Below are positions 1 through 10,248 of a stretch of 24,662 bases of DNA, one piece after another. The stretch spans positions 1 to 24,662 of the forward strand of contig RXOD01004292.1 of NCBI GenBank assembly GCA_005223375.1, written 5' to 3'. The notes beneath the pieces were generated by a model. That model was not told the origin of the DNA and ran no database searches. It saw only the letters and a program-made list of their open reading frames with translations. This DNA is from Amoebophrya sp. AT5.2. Lineage: Eukaryota; Sar; Dinophyceae; Syndiniales; Amoebophryaceae. The position numbers were made by a program, and so were the translations under genes. Within the stretch, counting starts at the first letter, position 1, and each line of letters starts with the position of its first letter.

Positions 1-1092
1 GAACAACGAATTTGTACGCTGGAACGTCCGGACACTGGAGCCGCTTGATCTGATGTCCCACTCCTACACCATTGCTGTGCAGCCGCTCTCCAGCACTCTG
101 CAGCCCGATGCTACCGCTACCGGAGTGAAATTAGAGGAGCAAGGCAAGACGCACACGGAAGAACGCACGTCGGTATCGCAGTCGAACGATCATATATCAA
201 TACTGATCGCGGCTGCTCTTCGCGATTTTTTCTGTAGAGGTGGAGCGCTGTTTTCGATTTCATTCTGTCGAGAGGAAGGGCAGTGTCAGTCTCGTTTTTA
301 CTTTCCATGCAGAACCCGTCAAACACTCCGCAGGCAATTTTCGACGTGAGCGGTTCGGTGGCAGACTGGGCCACGCGCATGCTTCCGTCCAAGTCCTGGT
401 TTGCGGGGTTCTTTTTCGAACAATTCCTCCCAGAAGCGTGCAGCCCCACGAAAGCGAGCCCGGGTTTAGAATGCCCGACGGCCGAGATTGGCGCTGAGCA
501 ATGCCCGAAGCCGAACACTTCTGCCGCATCGACAGCAGGAACGGCTCAGCTGAGCGACGACGGCGACACTTGCCCCGTAGACTTGCTCGTCACAACTCTC
601 ACGGACAACAATCGGGCGTGCAGGGAATATTTCGAAAAGGAGCTCGCGCAGGAGCCCGCACCCCTACAACGAAAGCCGGCGCCCGGGAAGTGTTGCCTTC
701 TCAGCTTGTTCTACAACACATCCGATGAATACAGGAAGGTGCACGACATCGCTCTCGCGGGCAGCACTGCGCCTACGCTGGAGCCCGTGCGCGAAAGCAA
801 TCAGCTCGAGCCTGGCTCCCGTGAAGATCCGGGACGCCAAGCGCGTACGTTCCGGGGGTGTGGCCACTACCTCGACACTCGTGCGCTCCGTCGGTTGGTG
901 CAAACTGTGCGGATTGACTTCGCACTTCTCCGAGAGCAGCAGAGGACAGGCGGCATCCGGTGGGACACGCTGGACGCGCTCCAGAAATACATTGCGGAGA
1001 CAATGCTGGACGTGAACAGGGTCAAAGGCGCCGCGGTATATCCCTCACCGTCGCTTGGCGTTGAATGCAGTCCATTCATTCGAGATGTCTAG
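1..1092 (+). CDS. Unrecognised protein, C-terminal part (5' end outside window)
   Basis: The reading frame is open from base 2 and appears to run in two exons. Exon 1 covers 1-172 and ends at a GTATCG donor. An intron 173-312 ends in ATGCAG, and exon 2 covers 313-1092, ending in TAG. Both borders are phase 0. A second in-frame acceptor, CCGCAG, lies 18 bases further in. The encoded 316 or so residues begin NNEFVRWNVRTLEPLDL and include a Trp/Phe-rich stretch (WATRMLPSKSWFAGFFFEQF), a Cys-containing segment CCLLSLFYNTSDEYRKVHD and a C-terminal helical part RIDFALLREQQ. I see no transmembrane segment and do not recognise the family. The SLFYNTSDEYRK motif recalls the C-terminal ends of some secreted phosphoesterases, but that is only an impression. 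The true start lies upstream of the window. Confidence 0.55.
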
Positions 1093-1274
1093 TACCGCGT
1101 TACTTGCACCTGCACTCCCCACCAGAGTGGTTACTCATGGTTGAGCATGGTCAGCGCAGGCAGAGGCATCAAATTTGAAACCGTGACTGCTTTTTCCCGC
1201 TAGGATACTAGCAAGAGAGTCACGCGGCGTGTAGCTTTCAATGTTTCATCCACAAATTGCAGGCCCGCGACAAG

Positions 1275-3539
1275 ATGGAGCGGCCTCGAGCCTTCGCGCG
1301 CCTCGTCGAGATGGTCAGCGAGCGACCCAATGCCGGAAGCACTGACTCGGGATTTTGCCCGCCGGTACGGCACGTTTACGAACTCGAAAAGCCAGCGCCG
1401 CGGGGTTCCACTACGAGCGCAGACGCCGCCTCCCGGGTTGAAGAGTACACCTCTTTATCTTCCGCCAGATTTTCGACATACGCATCGAAGGCGTCGACTT
1501 ACGACGTAGATGCGTACCCAACCCCAGGCGGAGCGGAGTGGGTCAGTCCGCTTCTTCGACAAGTTGAACTGGACAAGAAACGAAAACAGAAGAAGTCGAT
1601 CGTTCCGATTGATCTGGAGCAGCTGCGAAAGCAGGCGTGCAAGGTGCTGGCGGGTGGCGCCGGACATCCAGATTCTGGTACCAGGTCGCTGTAGTTCAAA
1701 TACTTATGTACGCGTAAGGTTGAGATATGCACATGGACACTAAAAGTTTCTTGCGTATGCGCGAGGCCTCTGTTCTCCACCACCGTCTCCGCACCACAGA
1801 TGATGACTCCTCCTCCACGAGTTCGCGATCATCGTCGTCCGAGGACGACGAGGGCGAGGAGGCGTGCTACAAGAACGGGGTGGCCGACGTGTTCGGGGAG
1901 AAGAGCATGGTGAAGGTGCCGCGGCTGAAGAGCAGGGGGGTCAACTTGCGGTACACGCCGGCCGCGAACACGCCGAACATGTACTGGCGGGATGGGAACA
2001 AGTGGGTCGAGAACACCAGGAGAAGGAACAAGTCCGGCACCACCTCGATGAATCCGGAGAAGTACACGGGCTGGCGCATCCAGTACAGGCAGAACAAAAA
2101 AGGCGTGGCAAAGTTCATAGGCCTCAAGAAGTACCTCCCACGCCATCCGGACAAAAAGCCAGAGAAAGCGGAGATGGAGCGGCGTGAAGCGATGATGAAG
2201 TCGATGGGCGACGCAAAAAGTACTTCGTTTCTTTTTCATCGTTGGACTGGATTTCTTTGATTGTTTTGGGAATAAGAAAGAGGTCTACTTCAACCACCCC
2301 GCGCTCACGCAGTCTGCGATGAGCGGGGTTCTCCACGTCGCGTTCCAGAGAGTGACAACTGTTTAGAAGAGTAGCGAGGCACTTGTACAAGATGTAGATG
2401 TTTAGGCTAGGTGGGATGTTGCCGCAGCCCCTTTATCCAACACCAAGTGCGAAAGAAAGAAACGGCGGCTACTCGGTGATCGCGCGCAGGGTGAGAGGTT
2501 CGCTGCGGTGTCTAATCAGCTTGCCTTCCGTGCCATTCCCGTTCATTCAAGTAAAAAACATGCGTGTGACGGTAAACGGTTCATAAATTTATTAATAAGT
2601 ATCTTCAATTCATGTTTTCGCGGGAATACCTTTTCTCTTCAAAATACACCAGTCGCGCGCGGATTGCTGATGGGCTTCGCCAGTGAGCGGGCACGGTTCA
2701 AGCTGGCGAACAAAGTAGTGGGGTACTAATGTTGTCGGAATCACTCGTGATACTGATATTCTAGATGATCGAGAGGAACTATTGGGATCAGTATACGTAT
2801 ACCTCTACTTGCTACTGCTTTGTTCTTTCCCCCGCAGCTTCCGGCCCATCTTTGCCTCACACACGACAGAGTTTCCTACAACAAGATCAATTTTTCGAAC
2901 GGGCGCCCCAGTCAGAGACGGTATCTGGGGCGGATAGGCACCGGGAAAATAAAGCCCTCGACCAAATCCAAACTGGGGTACACCAAGATAGTGGATTCGC
3001 GCAGCGGGTTCATTAGACTCTTTGGATTGCACCGAGCGTTTCAGGTATCATACATACATACATTCACTTCAGAGAACGGATAGTACGATGCTGGCAGTGC
3101 GTGCGCCAGCGGAGGCCGTCGGCCGCTGCTTCTTCCTCAGTGTTTCAGAAATTCGGTCTTTCGGCGCTTCTCTTTCAAACCTCTCCGCGTGAGTGACAAC
3201 GGACGGACCGAACAAGATTCAGCTGCTACCGTACTCATTTTATCATGTGATTTGCTTTTTGCTTGCTTTCCGAGATGAATCTCTTTTCACAAATAACAAC
3301 AGAGATGTAAGACTTGGCGGAAGAAGAAGGAGCGAGCGCGCGACGCGAAGAAGGTGATCAAGAAGCACCGGATCCGCGAAAAGACTTGGTCGAGACGGTG
3401 CGACGGCGATCTATGCCGAATGTTGGACCTCCGATACGCCGCGCGTGCCATTCTGCTCCGAGAGAACTTCGCGAAGGAGACGGGAAGCAACAAAGGCGCA
3501 GTCAGCAAGCACAGTGTGGACGATCGCGATGAAACATAG
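1275..3539 (+). CDS. Basic nuclear-type protein, possible AP2-like DNA-binding protein, 5 exons
   Basis: Proposed exons are 1275-1677, 1800-2219, 2428-2490, 2872-3044 and 3303-3539 (TAG), with phases 1, 1, 1 and 0. They sum to 1296 nt (431 aa). Donors are GTACCA, GTACTT, GTGAGA and GTATCA; acceptors are CACAG, GCCGCAG, ACAGAG and AACAG. The protein has an N-terminal region with KKRKQKK, an acidic Ser/Asp/Glu run at the start of exon 2, and near residues 223-248 the segment YTGWRIQYRQNKKGVAKFIG followed by LKKYLP. Its W-x-x-x-Y...K-F...KKY spacing is like an AP2 domain strand pair. The C-terminal exon is very basic (TWRKKKERARDAKKVIKKHR) and suits nucleic-acid binding. The AP2 assignment is tentative. 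The 63-nt third exon is a phase 1-1 cassette and could be optional. The start was chosen as the first ATG of the open frame; an upstream CAG at 1256-1262 could instead be an acceptor from an earlier exon. Confidence 0.6.
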
Positions 3540-4695
3540 AGGTCGACTCGGTGCTACACACTACCTGCGCCAGGAAATAAAATAGCACTCCTGACAAGCA
3601 CAAGATGAACCGTGATTGATGACCGCGATCGTCACCAGGAGGCTGGCCGATGAAGATGAGCAGAAGACCACCCTGGTGAAGTAGACGGAATTCTTTTCCT
3701 AGAAACATTTTCTTCCTTGAAGACGTAGACGGTGCAGCTGCACCGGCACACTAAGATCGTTCTCGTTGCGCCTTCTCGTTTTTGATAGACTTTGTGCATC
3801 GATCTGTCCAGAGCTCATATCGTCTGCAGTGGGATGCACAGTCTGTAGTGCATTTTTCACCCCGTGCATTTATTGAACAGAAGGTTACTACAATCTCAAT
3901 CACTGTTACTCCTATCTTGAGCACGGCTGCATTTTTTTGAAGGCCGCAGCTGTGGAAAACAAAGCTGCCCAAATAAGAGTCTGACGGACACGGTCGGGTA
4001 TTAAGAACCAGGCGAGTGCCGCTTCGTTGTTGAAAAGAAAGGTGCTCACTTCAAGAGGCAGAGTTTCACGGTCTGTGGCTCCAAAAAGTATGGTAACCCA
4101 CCGCGCCGCAATTTTATATGATGAGGATGTTCATCTTCTTCTTCTTCACGCTGTTCCGCATCTTTTACCGATCTGCAGATAGTTGAGTTTGATAGGCAAA
4201 CGCGATGCGACGTTTCCGTCAGGGACCCCTCTTTTGTCCAAGAAGAATACCCGGCCAGGCGAAAAAAAGGGGAAAAAGAAAGACTGTTGAAATTTGAGGA
4301 CGTCCTGCAACATAACTCCGCGGCACTCTCACTGAGTGCTATCTCAATCTGTACTGTCACGATATAACTGCAGTCTCGGGCTAGGAGCGTTTTGATTCTG
4401 CAGTCTCGGGCTGGGAGGGAGATCGTTTCGACTTCGAGTATAAATCGATCTATTAATGGATTTGCTTGAATGGTATTGGTAGCGCAAATGAGAGGAATGA
4501 ACACTAGTTGTATCCAACGGGCTGAGAGAGCTTTGCCTTCGACGTGCAGCATCACAGCAGGTACACTTGTACGAGCGGAATCGAAAGTACGGCTTCTGCT
4601 GCTCGTAGACTGTACGGTACTCACTGGAAGAGTAAGCTCTCTTGACCGACGTCGTTGTTGTTTCATAATTTGTGAAACTGCATAGATCTCCGAAG
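3540..4695 (+). other. Gene-poor interval before the MAP kinase
   Basis: No frame here has convincing codon use or a recognisable family. A long minus-strand frame (4046-4666) is low-complexity and Ser/Arg-rich without known motifs, so I treat it as chance. The interval holds pyrimidine-rich runs near 4130-4150 and a short direct repeat at 4368-4412. The last 100 bases probably carry the 5' leader of the MAP kinase; a CATAG at 4682-4686, ten bases before its ATG, could serve as a splice or trans-splice acceptor. Confidence 0.4.
4368..4412 (+). repeat. Short direct repeat, 15 bp, period 30
   Basis: CTGCAGTCTCGGGCT occurs at 4368-4382 and again at 4398-4412, each followed by a GGGAG/AGGAG-like purine run. 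It lies about 300 bases upstream of the MAP kinase start. Two copies only; role unknown. Confidence 0.7.
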
Positions 4696-7600
4696 ATGGG
4701 AAAGCACACGCAGCCGTTCAACCTGGACCCCGCCACGTGGGAGTTCGGTCGTGTCCTCGGCTCCGGCTCCTACGGTACCGTCCAGTCGTACCGGAACAAG
4801 AAGACAGAGTACTATACTTACGTTACAGTTTATAATGATTCGTAGTTGATGCCCCACCTGTGTCTCGTCTCAAACAAAAGTGTTGTTCATCGCGATGAAA
4901 ACGCGCAACCGGGGGAGCAAGCACCCCGAGTATGTAACTGCCAATGAATCGATCAAGCGTCCAAGTCCGTCGATCTATCGATCTGCCATCCACGCGAATA
5001 GATCGCAACCAACTTCAACAGGCAGAAGGTGGCGGTGAAGCGCATCGGCAACGCGTTTGACGACTTTCTGATCACGCGGCGCACGCTGCGCGAGATCAAG
5101 CTGATGCGGCACTTCAAGCACCAGAACATCATCGGGATCAAGGACGTCTTCGTCCAGGACGCGGACAAGGTGGACGAGGAGAAGGTGGCCCGCAACGCGA
5201 AGATCGGGTACGCCGCGCCGCGGTACGACCTCTACCTCCTCTCCGAACTCGCGGACTACGATTTGGATGTATGGAGAGACCAGATGGTAAGTGGGTACCT
5301 GGTAAGTGCTTCGTGATGACGGACCGGAGAATAGAGAATACACAACGCCGGCGGCGTGAACGGGGTCCGGGGAGGTCGGGGGAGGGAAGCCGTTGGGAGG
5401 TCGGGGGAGGCGGTAGTGGAAAGCCACGGACTACAATGATGCTCGGGCCTCAAAGTAGGACAAAATATGGCGCCTAGGGTTGCGATTCATTGCCAGCTGC
5501 AGAGGGTTGCCGAACGCGGATGGCTGCTTTTCTGCTCCCGCTGCCATAGCCTCTTCCTAGCACATAGCCAAAGGGGACCCGAAAAAGCCCCCCCAAAAAA
5601 CCACTTACCACTTACCCACTTACCCCTCTCCCCCAGCGTTTGAGCGAGCTCTGCGGACCTCTGTCCAAGGAGAATTTAGCCTCTGCGTTCGGTGCCGTTT
5701 CTGCCCCCGTTGAGGGGGGCACGGCATGTGAGGGCGGAAGTTTACTTAATTTACCACTTAACCACTTACCACCTGGTCCCGCCATAGGATGCCATGATCC
5801 GCTCCAAGCGGGAGATCCAGCCGCACCTGATCCAGCAGTTCGCGTTCCAGATGCTGCTCGGGCTCAAGTTTTTGCACAAGGGCCACGTCATCCACCGCGA
5901 CCTGAAGCCGGCCAACATCTTCGTCACGCGGCAGGGCACGCTGAAGATCGGGGACCTGGGCCTGGCCCGCGCGATCGACCTGGACGAGAGCGGGGACCCA
6001 AACCACCCGGAGTGCGAAGCGCTCACCGAGTACGTGGTCACCAGATGGTACCGCGCACCAGAGATCATCATCCTCCGGGGCACGTACGGCCCGGTCTGCG
6101 ACGTGTGGGCCGTGGGGTGCATCCTCGCGGAACTGGTGGGACGACGCGTGCTGCTGCCGGGCACCTCCAGCCGCGAGCAGCTCAAAGAAATCTTCAAGAT
6201 CGTACAGATTAGAGTCGCATCATGAGTTATGTAATTGTAGAAGTTCATCTTGTCCGGCCGCCTCGGTATAGATAAGTACCTTCAGCATCAACATCGAGCG
6301 ATGTTATTACCGGATACAAAAATACCAATTATCAGTGCGGCATGCACCCGTGCACAGAGTGGCTGTACAACACGGTTGAGAACCCGAACCCGCACGCCAA
6401 GCGGAAGTCCATGATTACCGAGGCTGCGGGCGAGTGGGCGCGCAAGGTGATCGTCAACATCAGCGAGGAGGCCGGGCAGCAGTGGCCCTCGATGTTCAAC
6501 AACCGCAATCCGGAGTCGGTGGAGGCGGCCCTGCACCGCCAGCGCACGCTGCCCGGCGGCGACCCGATCGTGCCGGGGCGCAGCGACTACAAGCTGGTGC
6601 GGCTGCCCAGTGTAACCATGCAGGACTACCGCTCGGGACACAAAATGGAGCCGCTGCTGCGCAACCTGGTGTGCAAAATGCTGCAGTTCAGCCCAGAAAC
6701 ACGCATCACCGTGGACGAAGCACTCGACCACATGTACTTCAACGCGGAACCAAAGTACCAGGAAGAAAGACACCTGGTAATCGACCGATCTTCATCGTCT
6801 GCAACTTACTACTAAGAAAGTGTAAGTACCTCCCACGCCCCACACAAGTCGTGAACGACCCTAGCGACCACTACTAGTAAACTTCCACCCATTTGTAGAA
6901 GCCATAACGCTTCTTATTAACGACGAGGACGACGGTGAAAAAATTTATTATGATAACCGTAACCCATCGCAGGCACAGACGCAGGTGCAGTCAGTGCAGC
7001 CCATCGACATGCAGTATGATTTGTACTACGACAACCGCGGCATGGACAGCAAAAACATTCCCGCCTCGTTTAGGAACCAGCTGGCCGACCAGCTGCTTGC
7101 TGAGGTGGAAAACGTCCGGATCGAAAAGGAGCAAAAGGAGAGGGAGGCAGCGCTCCAGAAAGAGAAGATGCGAGCCTCGGGGATTCGTGGGGGGCAGCAG
7201 GCCATGCAGCTGGAAGAACCGGCAGGACCAGAAAGCGGAGCTGACAGGTGAGTACCTATCTCCATCCTTGCATCGTCGAGTCCGTATCAGCGTATTATAG
7301 TTCGCGGAGTCGTTAGTAGTCATACTAAACTCGGAGTAGTAGTAGGTTTTCATCTCGCTTGAATTCCAATCCGGCTTCAATCATGCATAAGTCACTCCTG
7401 CTAAAAAAATTGGTGGTATATAATCAATCTTCTATTCTTCTTCGCCAGGCCTTCCCGGCGCGGGTCGCGGCAGCTGGGGTTGCTCCCGAACGAGCAGCAG
7501 CAGCTCGTGGAGCAGTGCACCATGGTGCAGCAGAAGCAGAACAAAAAAATCTCGCCCGCCGAACTCTCCACAGCCGCGAACAGCGCCAACAACAGCGCGG

Positions 7601-8563
7601 CGCCCTCCGCAGCGCACTCGCGGCAGAACTCCATCTCATTCCAGCCGCACGAAGGTACCAATCATAGCATCTACTATCATAGGCATAGCATGTGATCATC
7701 TTGCTTCTACAGATTTTGCACCACCTACGCTTTGTTCAATTTCAAGTTCCTCTTGGTGAGGCAAACCCGCGATGCCACTTATTATATTAAGAAAAAACCG
7801 ACGAGGCAGGAAAAGAGCACAAGGCGCCATGCATCGTCGTCGCTTGCCAAGATTAACTACATCATACATCGATCTCTATCACTAATGCTCTCGCGGCGAG
7901 ATTACTACCAAGCAATCTGCCATTGATTGGTGCGATTCGGGTAGTGCCGTGCGCCGTCGGGGGCCGCTCGCAGTCTTTTGTTAGATTGCGACTGAAAAAC
8001 GAAACAAATGAATTGGCCTGTTCTACTCGCAGCCTGCCAGCTCCAGGACGGGCTCCTGAAAGGGGTGGCCACCGCGACGGGCGGCGGGTATCAACATGGG
8101 GGCATGAATCTGATGCCGAACAGCGCCCGCATGAACCGTGGAGCGCAATCGCAGCACCAGTTCGACCAGAACCTCCTCTCCAACCGTCTGCAGACGCGCC
8201 CGCTCATGCTGCAGCAGCCAACGCTGCAGCCGGAAGGTCCTTCTTGTTCGCTGATAAATTGGGTTGATGTGGTGCTAGTTGTTCTTCGCCGGAGAATTAA
8301 AATACTACAACTTGACTGGTATCGGAATCGGTTCGTTGAATGCGTGAGCACCCATGGCAAAAAAAACAGTGTGGGAGCACACAGCAGGGGCCACGACGGA
8401 AGCAAACGCCACTACCTCTGCCGACCAGTTTTACAGCAAGTCGCGGGGCCAGAAGAACTACTACGAAAGCCAGAAGAACTACTACGAGAACCGGCCGAAA
8501 TCTTCCGAGCAGTTCTCCCGTTCCGCCCAAATGCTGGAGGGTGCCACGCGTCGCCACCGCTAA
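4696..8563 (+). CDS. ERK-type MAP kinase (TEY) with long C-terminal tail, 8 exons
   Basis: Serine/threonine kinase of the MAPK family, which phosphorylates Ser/Thr-Pro sites and is switched on by dual phosphorylation of its TEY loop. Exons are 4696-4808, 5022-5286, 5788-6201, 6336-6776, 6973-7247, 7449-7654, 8033-8236 and 8385-8563, in consistent phase (2097 nt, 698 aa). The sequence shows the glycine loop G22-S-G-S-Y-G27, catalytic K44 in VAVKR, helix-C E62, HRDLKPAN with D164, DLG at 182-184 (not DFG), TEY at 206-208 and RWYRAPE. The IFKI-CGM junction of exons 3 and 4 restores the usual IFxxCGTP-type motif. Unusual parts are a ~20-residue insert before LYLLSEL, a ~85-residue insert before the [15 protein letters not shown] motif, and a ~260-residue Gln/Ser/Asn-rich tail with a tandem QKNYYE repeat. 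Exon 8 may start at 8385 or 8388 (CAGCAG). Kinase identity is certain; tail borders less so. Confidence 0.93.
5287..5787 (+). mobile_element. MAP kinase intron 2: composite introner-like intron
   Basis: This 501-nt intron starts GTAAGTGGGTACCTGGTAAG and ends CGCCATAG. It carries CACTTAC-type motifs, the inverse of its own start, in two clusters: 5601-5625 and 5751-5773. The exon bases GATG sit on both sides (...CAGATG/GTAAGT and CATAG/GATGCC), as expected of a 4-bp target duplication. Inside lies the repeat also found at 15079-15245. A strong acceptor, CTCTCCCCCAG, ends at 5636 directly after the first CACTTAC cluster, and the following ~110 bases are open in phase with exon 2. So this may be two nested or adjacent insertions, or hide an alternative exon. 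A GT-rich, G-rich tract (GGTCGGGGGAGG, twice) lies at 5370-5410. Confidence 0.7.
5457..5626 (+). repeat. Introner-like repeat, copy A (inside MAP kinase intron 2)
   Basis: About 170 bp that align, with scattered changes and a few small gaps, to the reverse complement of 15079-15245. An exact 20-mer, CAAAATATGGCGCCTAGGGT, is shared at 5461-5480, and other shared blocks include GCTTTTCTGCTC, CAAAGGGG and a C7 run. The right end is CCACTTACCACTTACCCACT, the inverse of a GTAAGTG donor. In this orientation the copy lies mid-intron, so its own donor motif faces the wrong way. Confidence 0.85.
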
Positions 8564-10248
8564 GCAATGCAGGTTTTTTCGTTTGAATGTGGATGTGCTG
8601 CATCTGCCTTAGCAAGGGAGTGTGTCTGCATGTGCATGTGCATCCCCTACCGAAATTAAATTTTTACCTCACGACCGCGGAGCAGGTACCAAGATAGTTC
8701 GTTGTGCTGGGGCTCCGGCTCATTTCTTCAATGATGTACGCGTCGCAGATGCAGAGGATAAAAAAGAAGCTTGAGGAAAGGATCTCGGACGTAGCATCAC
8801 CGCAGCGAGCCGTTCTTCTTGCGCAGGGGCAGGAACAGGATGCAGGAATACTAGTGAAAAATGAAACAGCAGCTTGATGTCGTTGTCGAGGTGGTGGAGA
8901 TAGAACTTTTAGAATGTGACTATGTATTGGGTTGCGCGGATCAAATTCAGAAAATGTTCCCGGCATTGATCGGCGCAAGCAGCTGTAGGTGTGTGTAAGA
9001 GCAATAAGAAAGCGCCGATAGATATGCAGAAGATCCCTGCACGCAGTTGACGCGATTTCTAAATTCGTTGGCATCCTGTTGTAGACCTAATAAATTCGTT
9101 GAAGATGAAATGACGTCGTAGTCGTTGCAAGCGAAAGCGATGCTACTGCAGCATTCGCTTCTGGGGCCGTAGGGAACATCTACATCAACATCATTACATC
9201 GATCTAGTTTAAAACGATTACATAAAACGGTAGCCGCAGGTAGGTGCAGCTTCTCGCGAACCCGACGGACACACAACATGCATCATAAACTTGTTATTGT
9301 CCTGGTCGTGAAGATTCCAGAATCAATGTATGCACTCTCACCACGACGGCACTGTCGTGACAGTCTCACCTCGGACACCTGTACATGACGTTGATGCTTG
9401 TCCTTGCAAATGTCATGGACTCTCTTGCCATGAATTTTCGAGATAGTAGTAGATCCGTCTGTGATTGATAGACTCAGTTTTTCGGCGAGAATGTAGTTTT
9501 CCTCTATCAATCTCGTTTAAATCCCTTCACATCAATCTCGAGAGGACGGACCATTCATGCAGCTTCTGACAGAACGAGAAATCGCTGTAGACGCGCAAGG
9601 ACCGGGGTCACCAGAGAAATAGGCGGAGCAACGCATGTTGTTTGACGTCATTTGGAGAGATGAGGCTGCTTTGATTGAAAAATGCGGACGGATTTATTCG
9701 GAGGCGTGTGTGCGAAAACTTTGAAAATGAACATTGTTGTATGCCTGCGGGCGCGTAGATTCTGTACATATACTTTTGATTTTTTGGTGGACTCTAGTTC
9801 TATACGCAGGCAGGCAAGCACGACGGAGCCCGAACCAGAAAGGGTTGCAGGGCGTTGTTACATGGTTGCCAGGCGTTCTCTCGTTGACGTTGCAAAAACT
9901 TGTAGCCTTCACGCAGCACTGCTTCGTGTTCTTCGGCGGGATTCGCTTCGTGCCCTGGGGTCTTGAAAATCAGGTCACACTCGTACAAGTTCTAACACAC
10001 GCGCGACGCTTCGACCGGCACAGCGGCGCGGATTGGCTTGGGCATGCTTGATACGACCGAAAAGGACTAAAAAATGACGATAATTCATCGATCTGGCATT
10101 CTCCTACTTCATGCTTAAGTAGGTTAGTCCTTACGATTGCCCATTTGCATTTACTTTGTCCTCTCCGCTTATACGTCTCTTTCCTTTCGCCTTCGCGTTT
10201 CGTTCTCATTCACACTAATACTCACAATTTCGATTTTTAGAGAACAGG
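8564..10248 (+). other. 1.7 kb interval without a convincing gene
   Basis: Between the MAP kinase stop and the SPX-VTC start no frame shows family motifs. A plus-strand frame ending near 10050 (VLSLTLQKLVAFTQHCFVFF, then FGGIRFVPWGLENQ) is the most protein-like, but it has no ATG and no clear exon partners. The minus-strand frames at 8664-9279 are Ser/Cys-rich and look random. The last 100 bases are pyrimidine-rich and end TTTTTAG 8 bases before the SPX-VTC ATG, which could be a 5'-UTR splice or trans-splice acceptor. Confidence 0.4.

Noticed and set aside
4046..4666. Minus-strand open frame of 206 codons
   Set aside because: Ser/Arg/Leu-rich, no family motif, no exon-like codon use; all good genes are on the other strand.
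5640..6212. Plus-strand frame of 190 codons over MAP kinase exon 3
   Set aside because: From 5788 it is the wrong frame of the kinase exon (Pro/Arg/Gly-rich). Only the piece before 5788 may matter, as intron or alternative exon.
8664..9279. Minus-strand frames of 110-136 codons
   Set aside because: Cys/Ser/Arg-rich, no motif, no matching exons; likely chance.
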